Source: Anaeramoeba flamelloides (Eukaryota; Metamonada; Anaeramoebidae). From it: a stretch of DNA of 64,000 bases. The stretch spans positions 14,637,001 through 14,701,000 of the forward strand of contig JANTQA010000070.1 in the NCBI GenBank assembly GCA_027625915.1, written 5' to 3'. Below, piece after piece: positions 36,671 to 46,720 of the stretch. The stretch's first letter is position 1, and every line of letters starts with the position of its first letter. A model generated the notes under the pieces. That model saw only the letters and a list, made by a program, of their open reading frames with translations. It did not search any database and had not been told where the DNA came from. The translations under genes and the position numbers were made by a program.

Positions 36671-37761
36671 TTATTTTTTGGAACATTTTTCAAAAATATC
36701 CAAAATTGGAATTTTAGGATTTAATTGATAATATTCAACAATATCTTCAAATTCTTCTTTAATGAATTCTTGGTCTGTGTCTGCAGTGATTGGAAGTTCG
36801 TCAGTATATAAAAAGGAAATTAATAATTCAATGGTTTCTAATGATTTGCCAGAATAATCTTTGACTTTTTGTAAATTTTGATCAAGATTTTCAAACATGT
36901 TCAAAAATAATCCACTTCTTGCTGCTAAGATAAATTTATGAATGGGTAATTCTTCTTCATCTTCATCTTCATCTTCATCATCTTCTTCATTTTTTACAAC
37001 AAGTTTAAAATCAGAGGTTTGTTCATCAAATAATAATTTTTTTAAATCATTTTTTAATAATTTGGTTTTTTGAGCATCTTGGATTCCAAAATGATTTAAA
37101 ATTTCATTTGTTCTTTTGAAATTGATCATTTCGTCACAATAAATCCATTTTAATAGAGCTTGAATTTCTTTTAATTTGCAATTTGATTCCAAATATTTTT
37201 TGATCAAATCAAATGATTTTCCAATCCTTGTCTCAATTAATATTTTATGAACTGCAATATTTTGGATGTTGCAATCAGAAAAGTATCCATTCTTTAATAA
37301 ATTTCCAAGGTCTTGTGTTAAATATGTATTTGATTGTAAGAAGAAGATTAAATTTCGATCACAGCATCTCATTATATTATATGATGAAAGTTCTTGAGCT
37401 ATCTTAGTTCCTGTTTGAATTTTTCTAAGTACTTTTGAAGTATTGGAATTAGATCCAGCAAATTGGCCATGAACCCAAATTTCATAATCTTGTGTTAAGA
37501 TTACAAATAATTCATAACCACAACCAATATCTTTAATGACTATATTATTTTTTGTAAATTGTGGATATTGTGTAAACTGTGTTAAATCACTTCCAAACCC
37601 AGTTCTTGATGTCAAACCAGTTACATAAAGTTTTCCATCATTTGTAAGAATAGAGCTAAATGTGTATGCATGTCTGATTTTTGAAATTTTTTCAGCAGGG
37701 AATTTAATTTTGATTTGAGTTGGTGTTAAAGCATTATTCAGGTGTACCAATCCTAATTCAC
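36671..37761 (-). CDS. RCC1-BTB gene 2, exon 2 (C-terminal part and stop)
   Basis: Acceptor AAAAG|GTGAATTAGG, first base 37761. Joined to exon 1 at 44555-45182 it gives 1,719 nt, a 572-residue protein without a break. The blade across the junction reads GLNRYG|ELGLVHLNN. Then come RCC1-like blades, the degenerate BTB-like segment and the BTB/POZ domain (IHKFILAARSGLFLNMF, FLYTDELP) with a longer acidic loop (EEDDEDEDEDEEE) than gene 1. From about the middle of the exon to the stop, the protein is identical to gene 1 except for the acidic loop and one residue near the end (CSKK for FSKK). In the first 110 residues about 20 replacements separate the two. Expected role as for gene 1: propeller for binding, BTB for oligomerisation or ligase recruitment. 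Confidence 0.85.
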
Positions 37762-38014
37762 CTTTTATTTTTTTAATTATTACGAGAATTTTTATTTATT
37801 GAAGAATTTTGATTTTTTAGTTTGTTTTTGTTAATTGGAAATATATATAAATTAGAGATTTTATTTAATTGGATTTATTTGGGAATATAAATAAAATATA
37901 AAAAATGAGAAATTTTTATTATTAATAAAGTTATTTTCTCAAATTCATTCAAATAACAACAGATAATATTGAGTTTTAAATAATTTTGATTTTTAATTAT
38001 TTTTAAATATTTTT

Positions 38015-38345
38015 ATGGAGTGTCTTCAAGTGTTGTTGAGTTACTAGAGGACCGTCAAGTGTCGAAGAGTGCCGTAGAGTGCCGTAGAGCGCCTAGGTTT
38101 TCTTATGGTTTTCTGTTTTATTTGTAAAGTGTTCTAGGTTTTTTTTACTTTAGAAATAAACAGAAAATTTATTAAAATTTTCGGTTTATTTCTAAAGTAA
38201 AAAAAACCTAACGAAAATCTATTGATTTTCCAAAATAAACAGAAAACTCAAGAAAACCTAACGGCGGTTTTTCAGAATTCAAAATAATTGAGCAAAATCT
38301 TTGATTGTACCTCCATTCTTTTGAGTTCTAGAAAACCTAACGACA
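38015..38345. repeat. Nested palindrome cluster, copy 4
   Basis: Border of GAGTGCCGTA units, then a GTTCTAGGTTTTTTTTACTT hairpin (core AATTTATTAAAATTTT), AACCTAACGAAAATCTATTG arms, and a TTCAGAATTCAAAATAATTG hairpin. Confidence 0.75.
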
Positions 38346-38536
38346 TATCCAACTCGGGAAATTATTTAACTCAATATATATATATATATATAAATTTCAT
38401 TTTTTATTTCAATTATATCTTTTGAATACCAGTCGATTTTATTATTTATTCTTTGATTAAATTTTATTAATTTTTCAAAATAGGAGAAAGATAAATTTTT
38501 TAATTTTTTTTTGAATTTGAATTTTTTTTTGATTAA

Positions 38537-39468
38537 GGGACTAGTCTATATTAAATTTTTTTAGGTAAATTTAATAGAGATTTAGAATTTGTTTTGCCAA
38601 TTACTTAGATTTGAAATCAAAGTGAAAAACTTCTTAGTATAGTAATGAAATCTTGCTAAATGGCATTCATTAAATTTAGTTATTGTTTTTATTGAAATAA
38701 AATATTTTTCCATTTTTTCACTTTTTTGAAAGTTGCTTTTTTTCAACTTTTCGCAAAAATACAAAAAATAAAAAAAAATATGATCAAGAAAGCAAAATCT
38801 TGTTATGTTTGTGGAAGGCGTACAAAAAATAATTTGAAAAATAAACTTGAAAAGGTTTTTGTAGATTTGCATGAAAAAACAGTTTGATTCGAAAAAAATA
38901 TGCAATATATGCTTTACTCTTGATAAAAGATTTTCTTTATTTTCTTGTACCATTCTTTTTTTTTATGAATCTACTTTTTGAGTTTACATTCTTTGGTTTT
39001 TGTTGAATTTGGAGTTTTTTTAAGTGTTCCCAAATTATCATTTTAAAAAGTTTTTGTCAGAGTTAAAAAAAATCAGAGAAAAGAAAAAGAACTATTTTTT
39101 TAAAAAGTAATTATTGATAAAACAAATTGAGTTCATTATAGAGTCAAGTTGGATGAACAGAAGTGAAAGAGAAAATATTCACTAGTTTTAAATTATTTTT
39201 TCGTTTTTAAAAATGAGAATAAATATTATTTTGAGAAAATAATTAAATCCAAAATTAATCAAAAAATTCTCATCCGTTAAAGATCTTTTTTTTAAAAAAA
39301 ATTTAAAATACACTTTTTTTGAAAGAATTCTAAAATTTTAAAAAAACAAGAACTAAAAGTTCTAACATTGGAAAAAACCTGTCTATTTTCAATTCTAAAC
39401 ATATTTCAAGATAAGGATTCCTTATTTAGTTATTGTTCAAAAAAAAAAAAATAATAGAGACTAGTCCC
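38537..39468. mobile_element. TTAA-flanked element 1 (GGGACTAGTCT ends)
   Basis: Left end TTAA|GGGACTAGTCTATA, right end GAGACTAGTCCC|TTAA, 932 bp. The homologous LINE fragment near 27475 shows the empty site with one TTAA (TATTAAATGAAATT). The interior reading frame at 38582-38953 (minus, 123 codons) has no recognisable domain. TTAA target use is typical of piggyBac, but the terminal GGG...CCC orientation is the reverse of the usual CCC...GGG, so the superfamily is open. Confidence 0.75.
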
Positions 39469-39712
39469 TTAACTGAAATTACAATATTTTCGATTTTAAA
39501 TTCTGTTTTGTAAATGAGAATTAGTGTGTTTCTGTTTATTTTACATATTTCAGCGTTGCAAGGATTAATCCAAAAGTATTTTTGTAATTTAAAGTTTTTA
39601 TTTCATAATTAAAAATTTCAAGTCATAGATTAATTGACTTAATTTAATAGATTTAAATAATCTTTGTTTTTTTTTTTTATTGATTGAAGGGAGTGATCAA
39701 AGATCATCTTAC

Positions 39713-40525
39713 AGCCGTTAGGTTTTTTTTAATTTAAGAAATAAACAGAAAATTTAATAAATTTTTGGTTTATTTCTGAAATTAAAAAAAACCGCCATTA
39801 GCTTTTCCAAAATTTAAAAGAATTGAGGTACAATCAAAGGTTTTTCTCTATTCTTTTGAATTCTGGAAAAGCGCCGTTAGGTTTTCTTGGGTTTTCTGTT
39901 CATTTGGAAAATCGATAGATTTTTGTTAGGTTTTTTTGAGTTTTCTATTTAATTGTGAAGTGTTCTAGATTTTTCTGAGGTTTTCTATTTTATTCGTAAA
40001 GTGTTCTAGGTTTTTTTTACTTTTTGAAATCAACCGAAAATTTATTAAAATTTTCTGTTTATTTCAGAAAGTCAAAAAAACCTAACGAAAATCCATTTAT
40101 TTTCCGAATAAATAGAAAACTCAAAAAAACCTAACGAAAATTTATTGATTTTCTAAATAAATAGAAAACTCAAAAAAATCTAACGAAAATCAATAGACTT
40201 TTCAAATAAAATAGAAAACCTCAAAAAAATCTAGAACACTTCACAATTAAATAGAAAACTCAAAAAAACCTAACGAAAATCAATAGACTTCACAAATAAA
40301 ACAGAAAACCTCAAGAAAACCTAGGCACTTGACGGCACTTTTAGTTAGGTTTTCCAGAATTTAAAAGAATTAAGGTACAATCAAAGATTTTGCACAATTA
40401 TTTTAAATTCTGGAAAACCTCCGTTAGCATTTTTTTAATTTGAGAAATAAAAAGAAAATTTTTGAAATTTTCTTTTAATTTCAAAAATTAAAAAAAAGCT
40501 AGGCACTTGACGTAACTTTACGTCA
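39713..40525. repeat. Nested palindrome cluster, copy 5 (largest)
   Basis: At least four hairpins follow each other. The largest has several concentric arms of the form GTTAGGTTTTTTTGAGTTTT and AAAACTCAAAAAAACCTAAC on both sides of a core TTTATTAAAATTTTC, so the whole block could fold into one branched cruciform. It ends CTAGGCACTTGACGTAACTT. The related locus at 58566 lacks the block, and 46325-46692 carries a shorter version in the same place in inverse orientation. Confidence 0.8.
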
Positions 40526-40539
40526 CTCACTCTGATTAC

Positions 40540-41035
40540 TAATGGTAAATTAGTAATTTAGATGATAAAGAAAAAAAAAATATTTTGGAATCGAGCAGGT
40601 TCCAATTTTTTATTGGTTGAAAAAACAAAAAGAAAAATTAAAAAGAAAAAAAAAAAGCAAGTTAGAAAACAAAAAAAAAGGGTTTTTCAAAGACTGTTGG
40701 TAAAAAAATCAAATAAAAAAAAACCAACAGCCCATTTTTATCAAGAACACTCAAAAAACAAACACGATCCTTTTATTTAAAATTTTATTGTTTAATTATT
40801 TCTAAGAAATCATGAATGCTTCGTTGAGAGGTAGTTGTTTAGTAGCTGCCAATTTTTTTTCTTTTTGATCCAATCTTTTTTAATCATTCCAGTTTTTGTT
40901 TTTATCTTTTCTTTTTATTTTCAAGTTATCCATACCGATAATTTCTGTCCTTCCAGTATTAGTAGGTAACCACTTGATTTTTCTCCTTAGTAACTCTTCT
41001 TCCCAATAAAAAGGAAATTCAACAAGGGAAAAAAT
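40540..41035 (-). repeat. Repeated gene-like fragment, copy 1
   Basis: Minus-strand reading gives FPFYWEEELLRRKIKWLP, NTGRTEIIGM, KIKRKDKNKNWND and, after a stop, KRLDQKEKK...PLNEAFMIS. The copy at 58566-59090 keeps the same words. The pattern is coding-like, but I do not recognise the family. It may be part of a transposon protein or a captured gene end. Upstream it carries the conserved GGTAAATTAGTAATTTAGAT block that also occurs at 46290. Confidence 0.45.
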
Positions 41036-42079
41036 AGAAAAAAAATAAAAAAATGATCAAAAAATAAATAAATAAAAATCATTTATTACTTGATCTTGTT
41101 TATAACATTTTACACGATTACTTATTCTTAATTTGGTTTTATTATTTAATTCTTTATCAAAATAATTTTGTTTGGGAAATTTTAAATAAACACATTACTG
41201 TTTATTTATAAAGAATTTCCAAAATGAATTCAAACATCCTATTTTCATTTAATGTCATCTAATTCTAGTTTAAGTCCAGAAAATCAGATATTTTTGTAAT
41301 TATTCTTGAGAATGAGGGTTTATTGGCCAAATGCTTTTGATTTTGAAATTATTTATTTTCCCTTAAAATGAGAACTCAAATAAATTCTGAATCTGAGAAA
41401 AATTTGTTATTGAATTTTTCAATTATTTTGATTTGAATCTTTTGTAACTGTTTTTTGATTCCAAGAATTCAGCCCCTTTATTTTAATTTTACCAATGTAT
41501 TCTTTGTTTTGGTTTTGTTTGATCAAAATATTTTAAAAAAGAATTTTGAAAGCAAATTTGTCACAAAATGTTTTGTAAAATAATAATAAATAGTAATTGG
41601 GCGAGAAATTCAAGGGTAAAAAATAGTTTGTATTCATACAAACTAAGAAGATAAAGAAAACCAATCTTCCAAAATAGGTTTTGATCGCTTTTTTTTTTTT
41701 TTCATTTTGATTTCAACAAATTTATTTGGAATGGTGATCTTTTGTGTTTGGTCTTCTAAAAGAAAATATTTATTTCAAATACATACCTTTTGGTGTATAT
41801 TTTTTTGGTTTACTGTTTGTCTAATTTCAATCGTTCGTATAAACACATTTCTAGATCCAAAACAAAATTTAATAAAACTCAAAAATTGAATTAAAAAAAA
41901 TGTTCAAAAAATTGAAAGATTCAACTCTGAATTACTTTGGGTTCTTTTCACGAATAGACTAGTGAATGGTGTTTTGGTTCCAAAGTTTCAATATCTTATG
42001 GTACTAGTAAAAATATTTTTCAGTAATGTTAACACAATTAAAATTTTTCAAAATATAAAGTGTACTTGCTCCCATAAAA

Positions 42080-42190
42080 TAAATTTTTTTATTGTTTTTC
42101 TAATTATTTTCAAATTCATTGAATAAAAACATTTTGCTATATCAATCATAAGAATATAAGTTTTATCATTTTTCAAAGTAAAAAATGATT
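42080..42190 (-). mobile_element. Remnant of second-lineage LINE
   Basis: Reads TYILMIDIAKCFYSM on the minus strand, the same RT motif A fragment as at about 30020. It marks the shared pre-duplication intron sequence. Confidence 0.6.
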
Positions 42191-42563
42191 AATTATGTTT
42201 GGAAGGATCGTTTCTGTTCAAAATAATCAAACCGAGTAAATAATATATCTCAAAAGCGTTGTTGGGAAATTCAATTCTTGAAAAAACAAAAAGAACTAAA
42301 ACCAAAAAAAATTGAAGACAAAACCACAACTTCTTTTGGAAGGAATTAATCTTGATTTATGGAGACAATAGAACAATTCAAGTAACCTCAAGGTTCAAAA
42401 ATCATATACAATTTGATCTTTTTTAAAGTAACAGTTGTTTATTGAAAGTGTCTTTGAAATGTTCGTCATTTGTAAGGTTTGAAAAATAGGTGGTTATTTT
42501 TCAATTTCATTTTTACAAGTTCTTTGAAATGTGTTCGAGTTTAGGTTATCATTTAATTTGTTA

Positions 42564-44307
42564 CACAGGTATGACATTTTTGTAAACGGAAAACACGAAA
42601 AAAAACCGCGAATTCCATACGTTGCGACCGCGTAGACTAAAGAGTTTTTCGAAAATTCGCGTTTAATTGTCGATATTTCTTTATTTATCTTACTTGACTC
42701 AAAAATCTATAAATTATTGAAACTTAAAAACAAAAAAAATATCCAAATAACATTTAAAATAATGAATGATCTATTTTATTTATTTTATTTGGTTTGTAAC
42801 TCAAAAAAAAAAACTTAACCTCAAATTTCAACTTTTTAATTTATTTTGTGATAAAATTAAATAGTTTTCAAGAAAAAATTTCTTGATCGATGACAAAAAA
42901 AGAAAAGTAAAAACAAAAAAAGATTTTAAATTCTGCTGAAAAAAAATATACTTATCAGATTCTACAAACTAAACTGTATTTTGTGGACTATGCTGAAAAT
43001 TTCTCTTCATTGGTTAATTCGCTTTTCTCTATCCGTGTTGGAGTTAATAAATATAATGAGAGAATGAGTGTATGTTATAAAGAAGTTCTATTTGAATTCT
43101 TTTAAGACACAAATAAATGAGGAGGAAATTATTACTTAAGTGGAGTACATCTTGAAATTATTTTCACAATGATACAAAAACCCTTTTTTGATTTCTAAAC
43201 TGGTATTTTTGGTCAAAAATCAATAAAATAATTATTTCAAAACAATTTTGTAAAAAGTAAAGTAGAAAAAATGAATTTATTTTTTAACAAAATACAAAAC
43301 AGTATTTGAAAGAAAATTACTTTTTAGGAATAAACTGTGGTGATAATGTTGGTAGGAAAAATTTTTTTAATTCGAAATTCCAACAAAAAAATTTTTTTTG
43401 AAATTTAATTTGTAGTTCATAAGATGAAATAGAACCACCCTGGGAAAAATAATTTCTGATCAATTATCCAAGTTAGAAATTTAGAAAAAAATTTTTTTGA
43501 GTGATTAATTTTTCCTTTTAAAAAAAATTTTTTTGTGATCAATAAAAATTTTTATGTAGAGAAAAGAGTGCTATTTTCCCATAGAAAAAATATATGACTG
43601 TTATGAGAAAAATGTTGGACACAGAAAAATGGTTGTACAGCATTTTTAATTGGGAACATTAGTAAAATTTCAAATCAAATCCTATTGATAACTAGGTGAA
43701 TTTTATATAAATCCAGGTTTAAATGTGTTACAAGTTCATTAATCTGTGGTGTGTGTAGAATACTCATTTGAATGGTTGATAACAAAAGTAGATCATGCTA
43801 TTTTAACAAAAATCCAAGTTGTAGTAAAGTTTACTATTAATTCTGAAAATGGTAATTTTTAAACTTGCTTTAGATTATAAGAGATAAGGTTTTGAATTAG
43901 TAGAATTACATTAATCATTATTCTAATAAGTAGTTTATTGTTATTTTCTTTAGTTATTTCACAAACGAATGAAATTAAAAATCATTTTCAGTAATGTTCC
44001 CAATTAAAATTGCTGTCGAACTATTTTTCTCTCAACAGTGATCTGATCTAAATTGGAATTGGTAAAAAAGTGAAAATTGTTCTACTTTTTTTCCCATCTA
44101 AATACCAATTTTTTTTCTTGGTGTTTGAAGCGTTTACAATTTTCAAAAGATTTAAACGCAAAAACTCTTTTTGATTTTTTGGCGTTTAAAAAATCCAAAA
44201 TAAAAACGCTTTCAACGAGTTTTAAACGAAAAAACTCCCAAACAAACGGAAAAACGCGAATTTCCGTTGAATTTAACATGTTTAAACGGTATTTCGTCCT
44301 ACCTGTG
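42564..44307. mobile_element. TA-flanked element with AAACG-rich ends
   Basis: Left end TA|CACAGGTATGACATTTTTGT, right end CGTCCTACCTGTG|TA. Gene 1's intron near 30430 has the empty site GTTAATC with a single TA. Subterminal regions of about 200 bp carry many AAACG/CGTTT words and CGCGAATT, unusual for this AT-rich sequence. The interior (43614-44036) contains a copy of the dispersed TIR element. No transposase is recognisable, so it is non-autonomous. Confidence 0.75.
43614..44036. mobile_element. Non-autonomous TIR element, copy 3
   Basis: GTTGGACACAGAAAAATGGT on the left is the near inverse of ATAGTTCGACAGC-containing sequence on the right. Inner arms TTTTTAATTGGGAACATT and AATGTTCCCAATTAAAA pair. 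It is nested in the TA-flanked element. Confidence 0.6.
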
Positions 44308-44554
44308 TAATCATTTTTCATTGAGATGAAAAACTTTTAAAAAAAGATTTTTTGATCCAAATTGGTGAATATTTGGAAGAGCATGAGTTCATGTTTCAAA
44401 TGAGATTGAATCAAACGGTGTTGAGACTATTTTGGTAAATCTGAAACATTGTCCTTAACTTGATAAAGAAAAAAAAAGAAAACAATTTTAGAGATTAAAA
44501 AAAGAGAAAAAAATTAAATAAAAATAAAAAAACCACCAAAATTAAAAACGTTAC

Positions 44555-45182
44555 CATATCTATTAAGTCCAATACCATATAATTTCCCATCAGTTTTTGA
44601 AATAAACGAATGATCTGAATGACCACCAAATACATCAACAACGTTTTCGTGTAATTTTTGAATCAATGAATTATTTTGGCTGTATTCTGGTTTTCCCAAT
44701 TTGCCATTGCTCGAACTGCCACACCCATACAAAACATTTGTTGTTTTGTTTAAAAAAAATGAAGTGTAACCAGCACAACCAATTTGTTCAATGTTTAACT
44801 CGTTTAAAGCTTCAATTAAAGTTGGCTTTTCGATAGTATTTGTTGAGGCAAGCCCAAGTTGTTTGTATCCGTTTTGACCCCACCCATAGACTCTGGGCTT
44901 TTCTTCATTTGAGATCACAAAGAAATGACGATAGCCTGAAAAAATGCTTTTCATTGGTGGTAGGTTTTCAAATGCCTTCATCTCATCATCATACTTGCCT
45001 GGCAGTGATTGGTAGACTTTGCCTTCTGAACTTAAAAAGACAATTTTGTTGCCATTGTCTGTAACAACATCAACAACATTTGTAGCTTCTTCAGGAAAGG
45101 TTTTAATTGTATCCAAGGTTTCGGATTTGCTTAATTGTTCCGAATTATGTTTGAAACTACCAAGAGACCTAATATTGGACAT
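44555..45182 (-). CDS. RCC1-BTB gene 2, exon 1 (N-terminal RCC1 blades)
   Basis: ATG at 45182. Exon of 628 nt, the same length as in gene 1, ending TATG|GTAACG. RCC1 signatures are RVYGWGQNGYKQLG, VLYGCGSSSNGKLG and KLYGIGLNRYG. It continues in exon 2 at 37761-36671. Differences from gene 1 fall in loops, for instance PEYSQN against HCFMQR after GSSSNGKLGK and YKQLGLASTNT against DKQLGISSTKT. Upstream sequence to about 45480 is shared with gene 1 and then diverges, marking one end of the duplicated unit. Confidence 0.85.
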
Positions 45183-45499
45183 TCGTTTTATTTATAATTT
45201 ATTGATTTCAAGTTTTGTTGAAGTTAATTGTGATTTGGAATTTTGGTTTGAGTTTTGGTTTTGGTTTTGAGTTTTTGTTTGAGTTTTTTTTGAAAGAAAA
45301 AAAAAACAAAGATAAAAAGAAGAAAAAATAAAAAAACATTTACTGAATCGAAAAATTCAAACCAAAAATAGAATTTTTAATTTTGCTTTATTTAGTTCTA
45401 TTTGAATACTCTCTTTTGTCTCTTTCAATTTGTACACCTTTCTTTTCCTTAATTCACAATATTCTAAATTAATATACTGTTATTTTCAGCGTTCACATT

Positions 45500-46200
45500 T
45501 TAATTCTTTTTCAAAAAAAAAATAGTAAAAAAACCCAAAATAATTCTTTGTTTAATGAAATGAAATCAAATGATTGTTTTTTCTTCCAATGATAAGTCTC
45601 AACTCATTTCTTATTTACATTAATTTTTTCAAGGAATCACATCATTGTCAAAACTTTTATAATTAATTATTTTTTTTTTTTTATTTTCAAAAAGAATTTG
45701 ATATTTCTCAAAAAAATAAATATTTTCGGTTTTTCTTCATGGGATTTTATTTTTCATCATCTTTTCGTCAATCCTGAAGTTTTTAAGTTCATTCCAGATA
45801 AGAAAATTATTTTACTTTGAAATCGAATCAAAAGATTCTAATTTTTTTAAATAGAGTATTGGTACCATGTAAAAATTATTTTTTTGATTCTATGGTATCC
45901 GAATAAAATAATTTTAAATAATTTTGAAAAATTATTTCTTCAAACGGACTTACCAAGTGGAAAGTGTTTGATAAAAATTAATTCCATTGGAATCATTTTA
46001 ATATTATGATTCCAGATTTTATTTTTTTGAGTTTCTAAAAATTCCAAAAATGAAATATATTTGGAAACTCTGGTTATTTTCCCATTAATAAATTGAAATT
46101 TTCAACTACATCTCAACGAAGGATTAACAATTTATTAGAAATAATTAAAAAACAAAAATTTAAATAAATGGATCTTGTCTGTTTTTTGTTTTTAACTTGT
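45500..46200. other. Intergenic stretch, nothing recognised
   Basis: AT-rich sequence without a supported gene or repeat between the duplicated upstream region of gene 2 and the inverse copy of the palindrome-bearing repeat. Confidence 0.5.
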
Positions 46201-46204
46201 TTTT

Positions 46205-46720
46205 TTTTCTTTTTTAATTTTTCTTTTTGTTTTACCAACCAATAAAAAATTGGAACCTGCTCGATTCCAAAATATTTTTTTTTTCTTTATCATCTAAATT
46301 ACTAATTTACCATTAGTAATCAGAGTGAGTGCCTAAGAGTGCCTAGGTTTTTTTGAATTTCAGAAATATAAAGAAAATTTTTGAAATTTTTTTTTAATAT
46401 ATAAAATTAAAAAAAAACCTAAAGGCAGTTTTCTTGAGGTTTTCTGTTTTATTTGTTAATTGTTCTAGGTTTTTTTTACTTTAGAAATAAACATAAAATT
46501 TTAATAAAATTTCGGTTTATTTCAACAAGTAAAAAAAAAACCTAACAAAAATCTATCGATTTTACAAATAAACAGAAAACTCAAGAAAACCCAAAGTGAA
46601 GTGCTTAGGTTTTTTTTTAATTTAAGAAATAAACAGAAAATTTCGTGAAATTTTCTATTTATTTCTCAAATTAAAAAAAACTGAACTGTTGTAAGAGAAT
46701 CTTTGATCACTCCCTTCAAT
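46205..46720. repeat. Inverse copy of the palindrome-bearing repeat
   Basis: The flanks (GGTTTTACCAACCAATAAAA-like, ATTACTAATTTACCATTAGT and GATCACTCCCTTCAATCAAT) are the reverse complement of the flanks around 39685-40640. Between them lies a palindrome cluster (46325-46692) with fewer modules. Confidence 0.7.

Larger units (their letters stand above)
37762..44554 (-). other. 6.8-kb transposon-filled intron of RCC1-BTB gene 2
   Basis: Donor TATG|GTAACG and acceptor AAAAG, same position and phase as in gene 1. The content differs: two palindrome clusters, a LINE tail fragment split by a TTAA-flanked element, a gene-fragment repeat (40555-41035) and a TA-flanked element of 1.74 kb (42564-44307). 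The flanking intron sequence next to both splice sites matches gene 1, so the intron existed before the duplication and grew independently afterwards. Confidence 0.7.

Noticed and set aside
38582-38953. 123-codon reading frame within TTAA element 1 as a transposase
   Set aside because: No DDE/D or other motif, AT-driven composition, and no similar frame in element 2.
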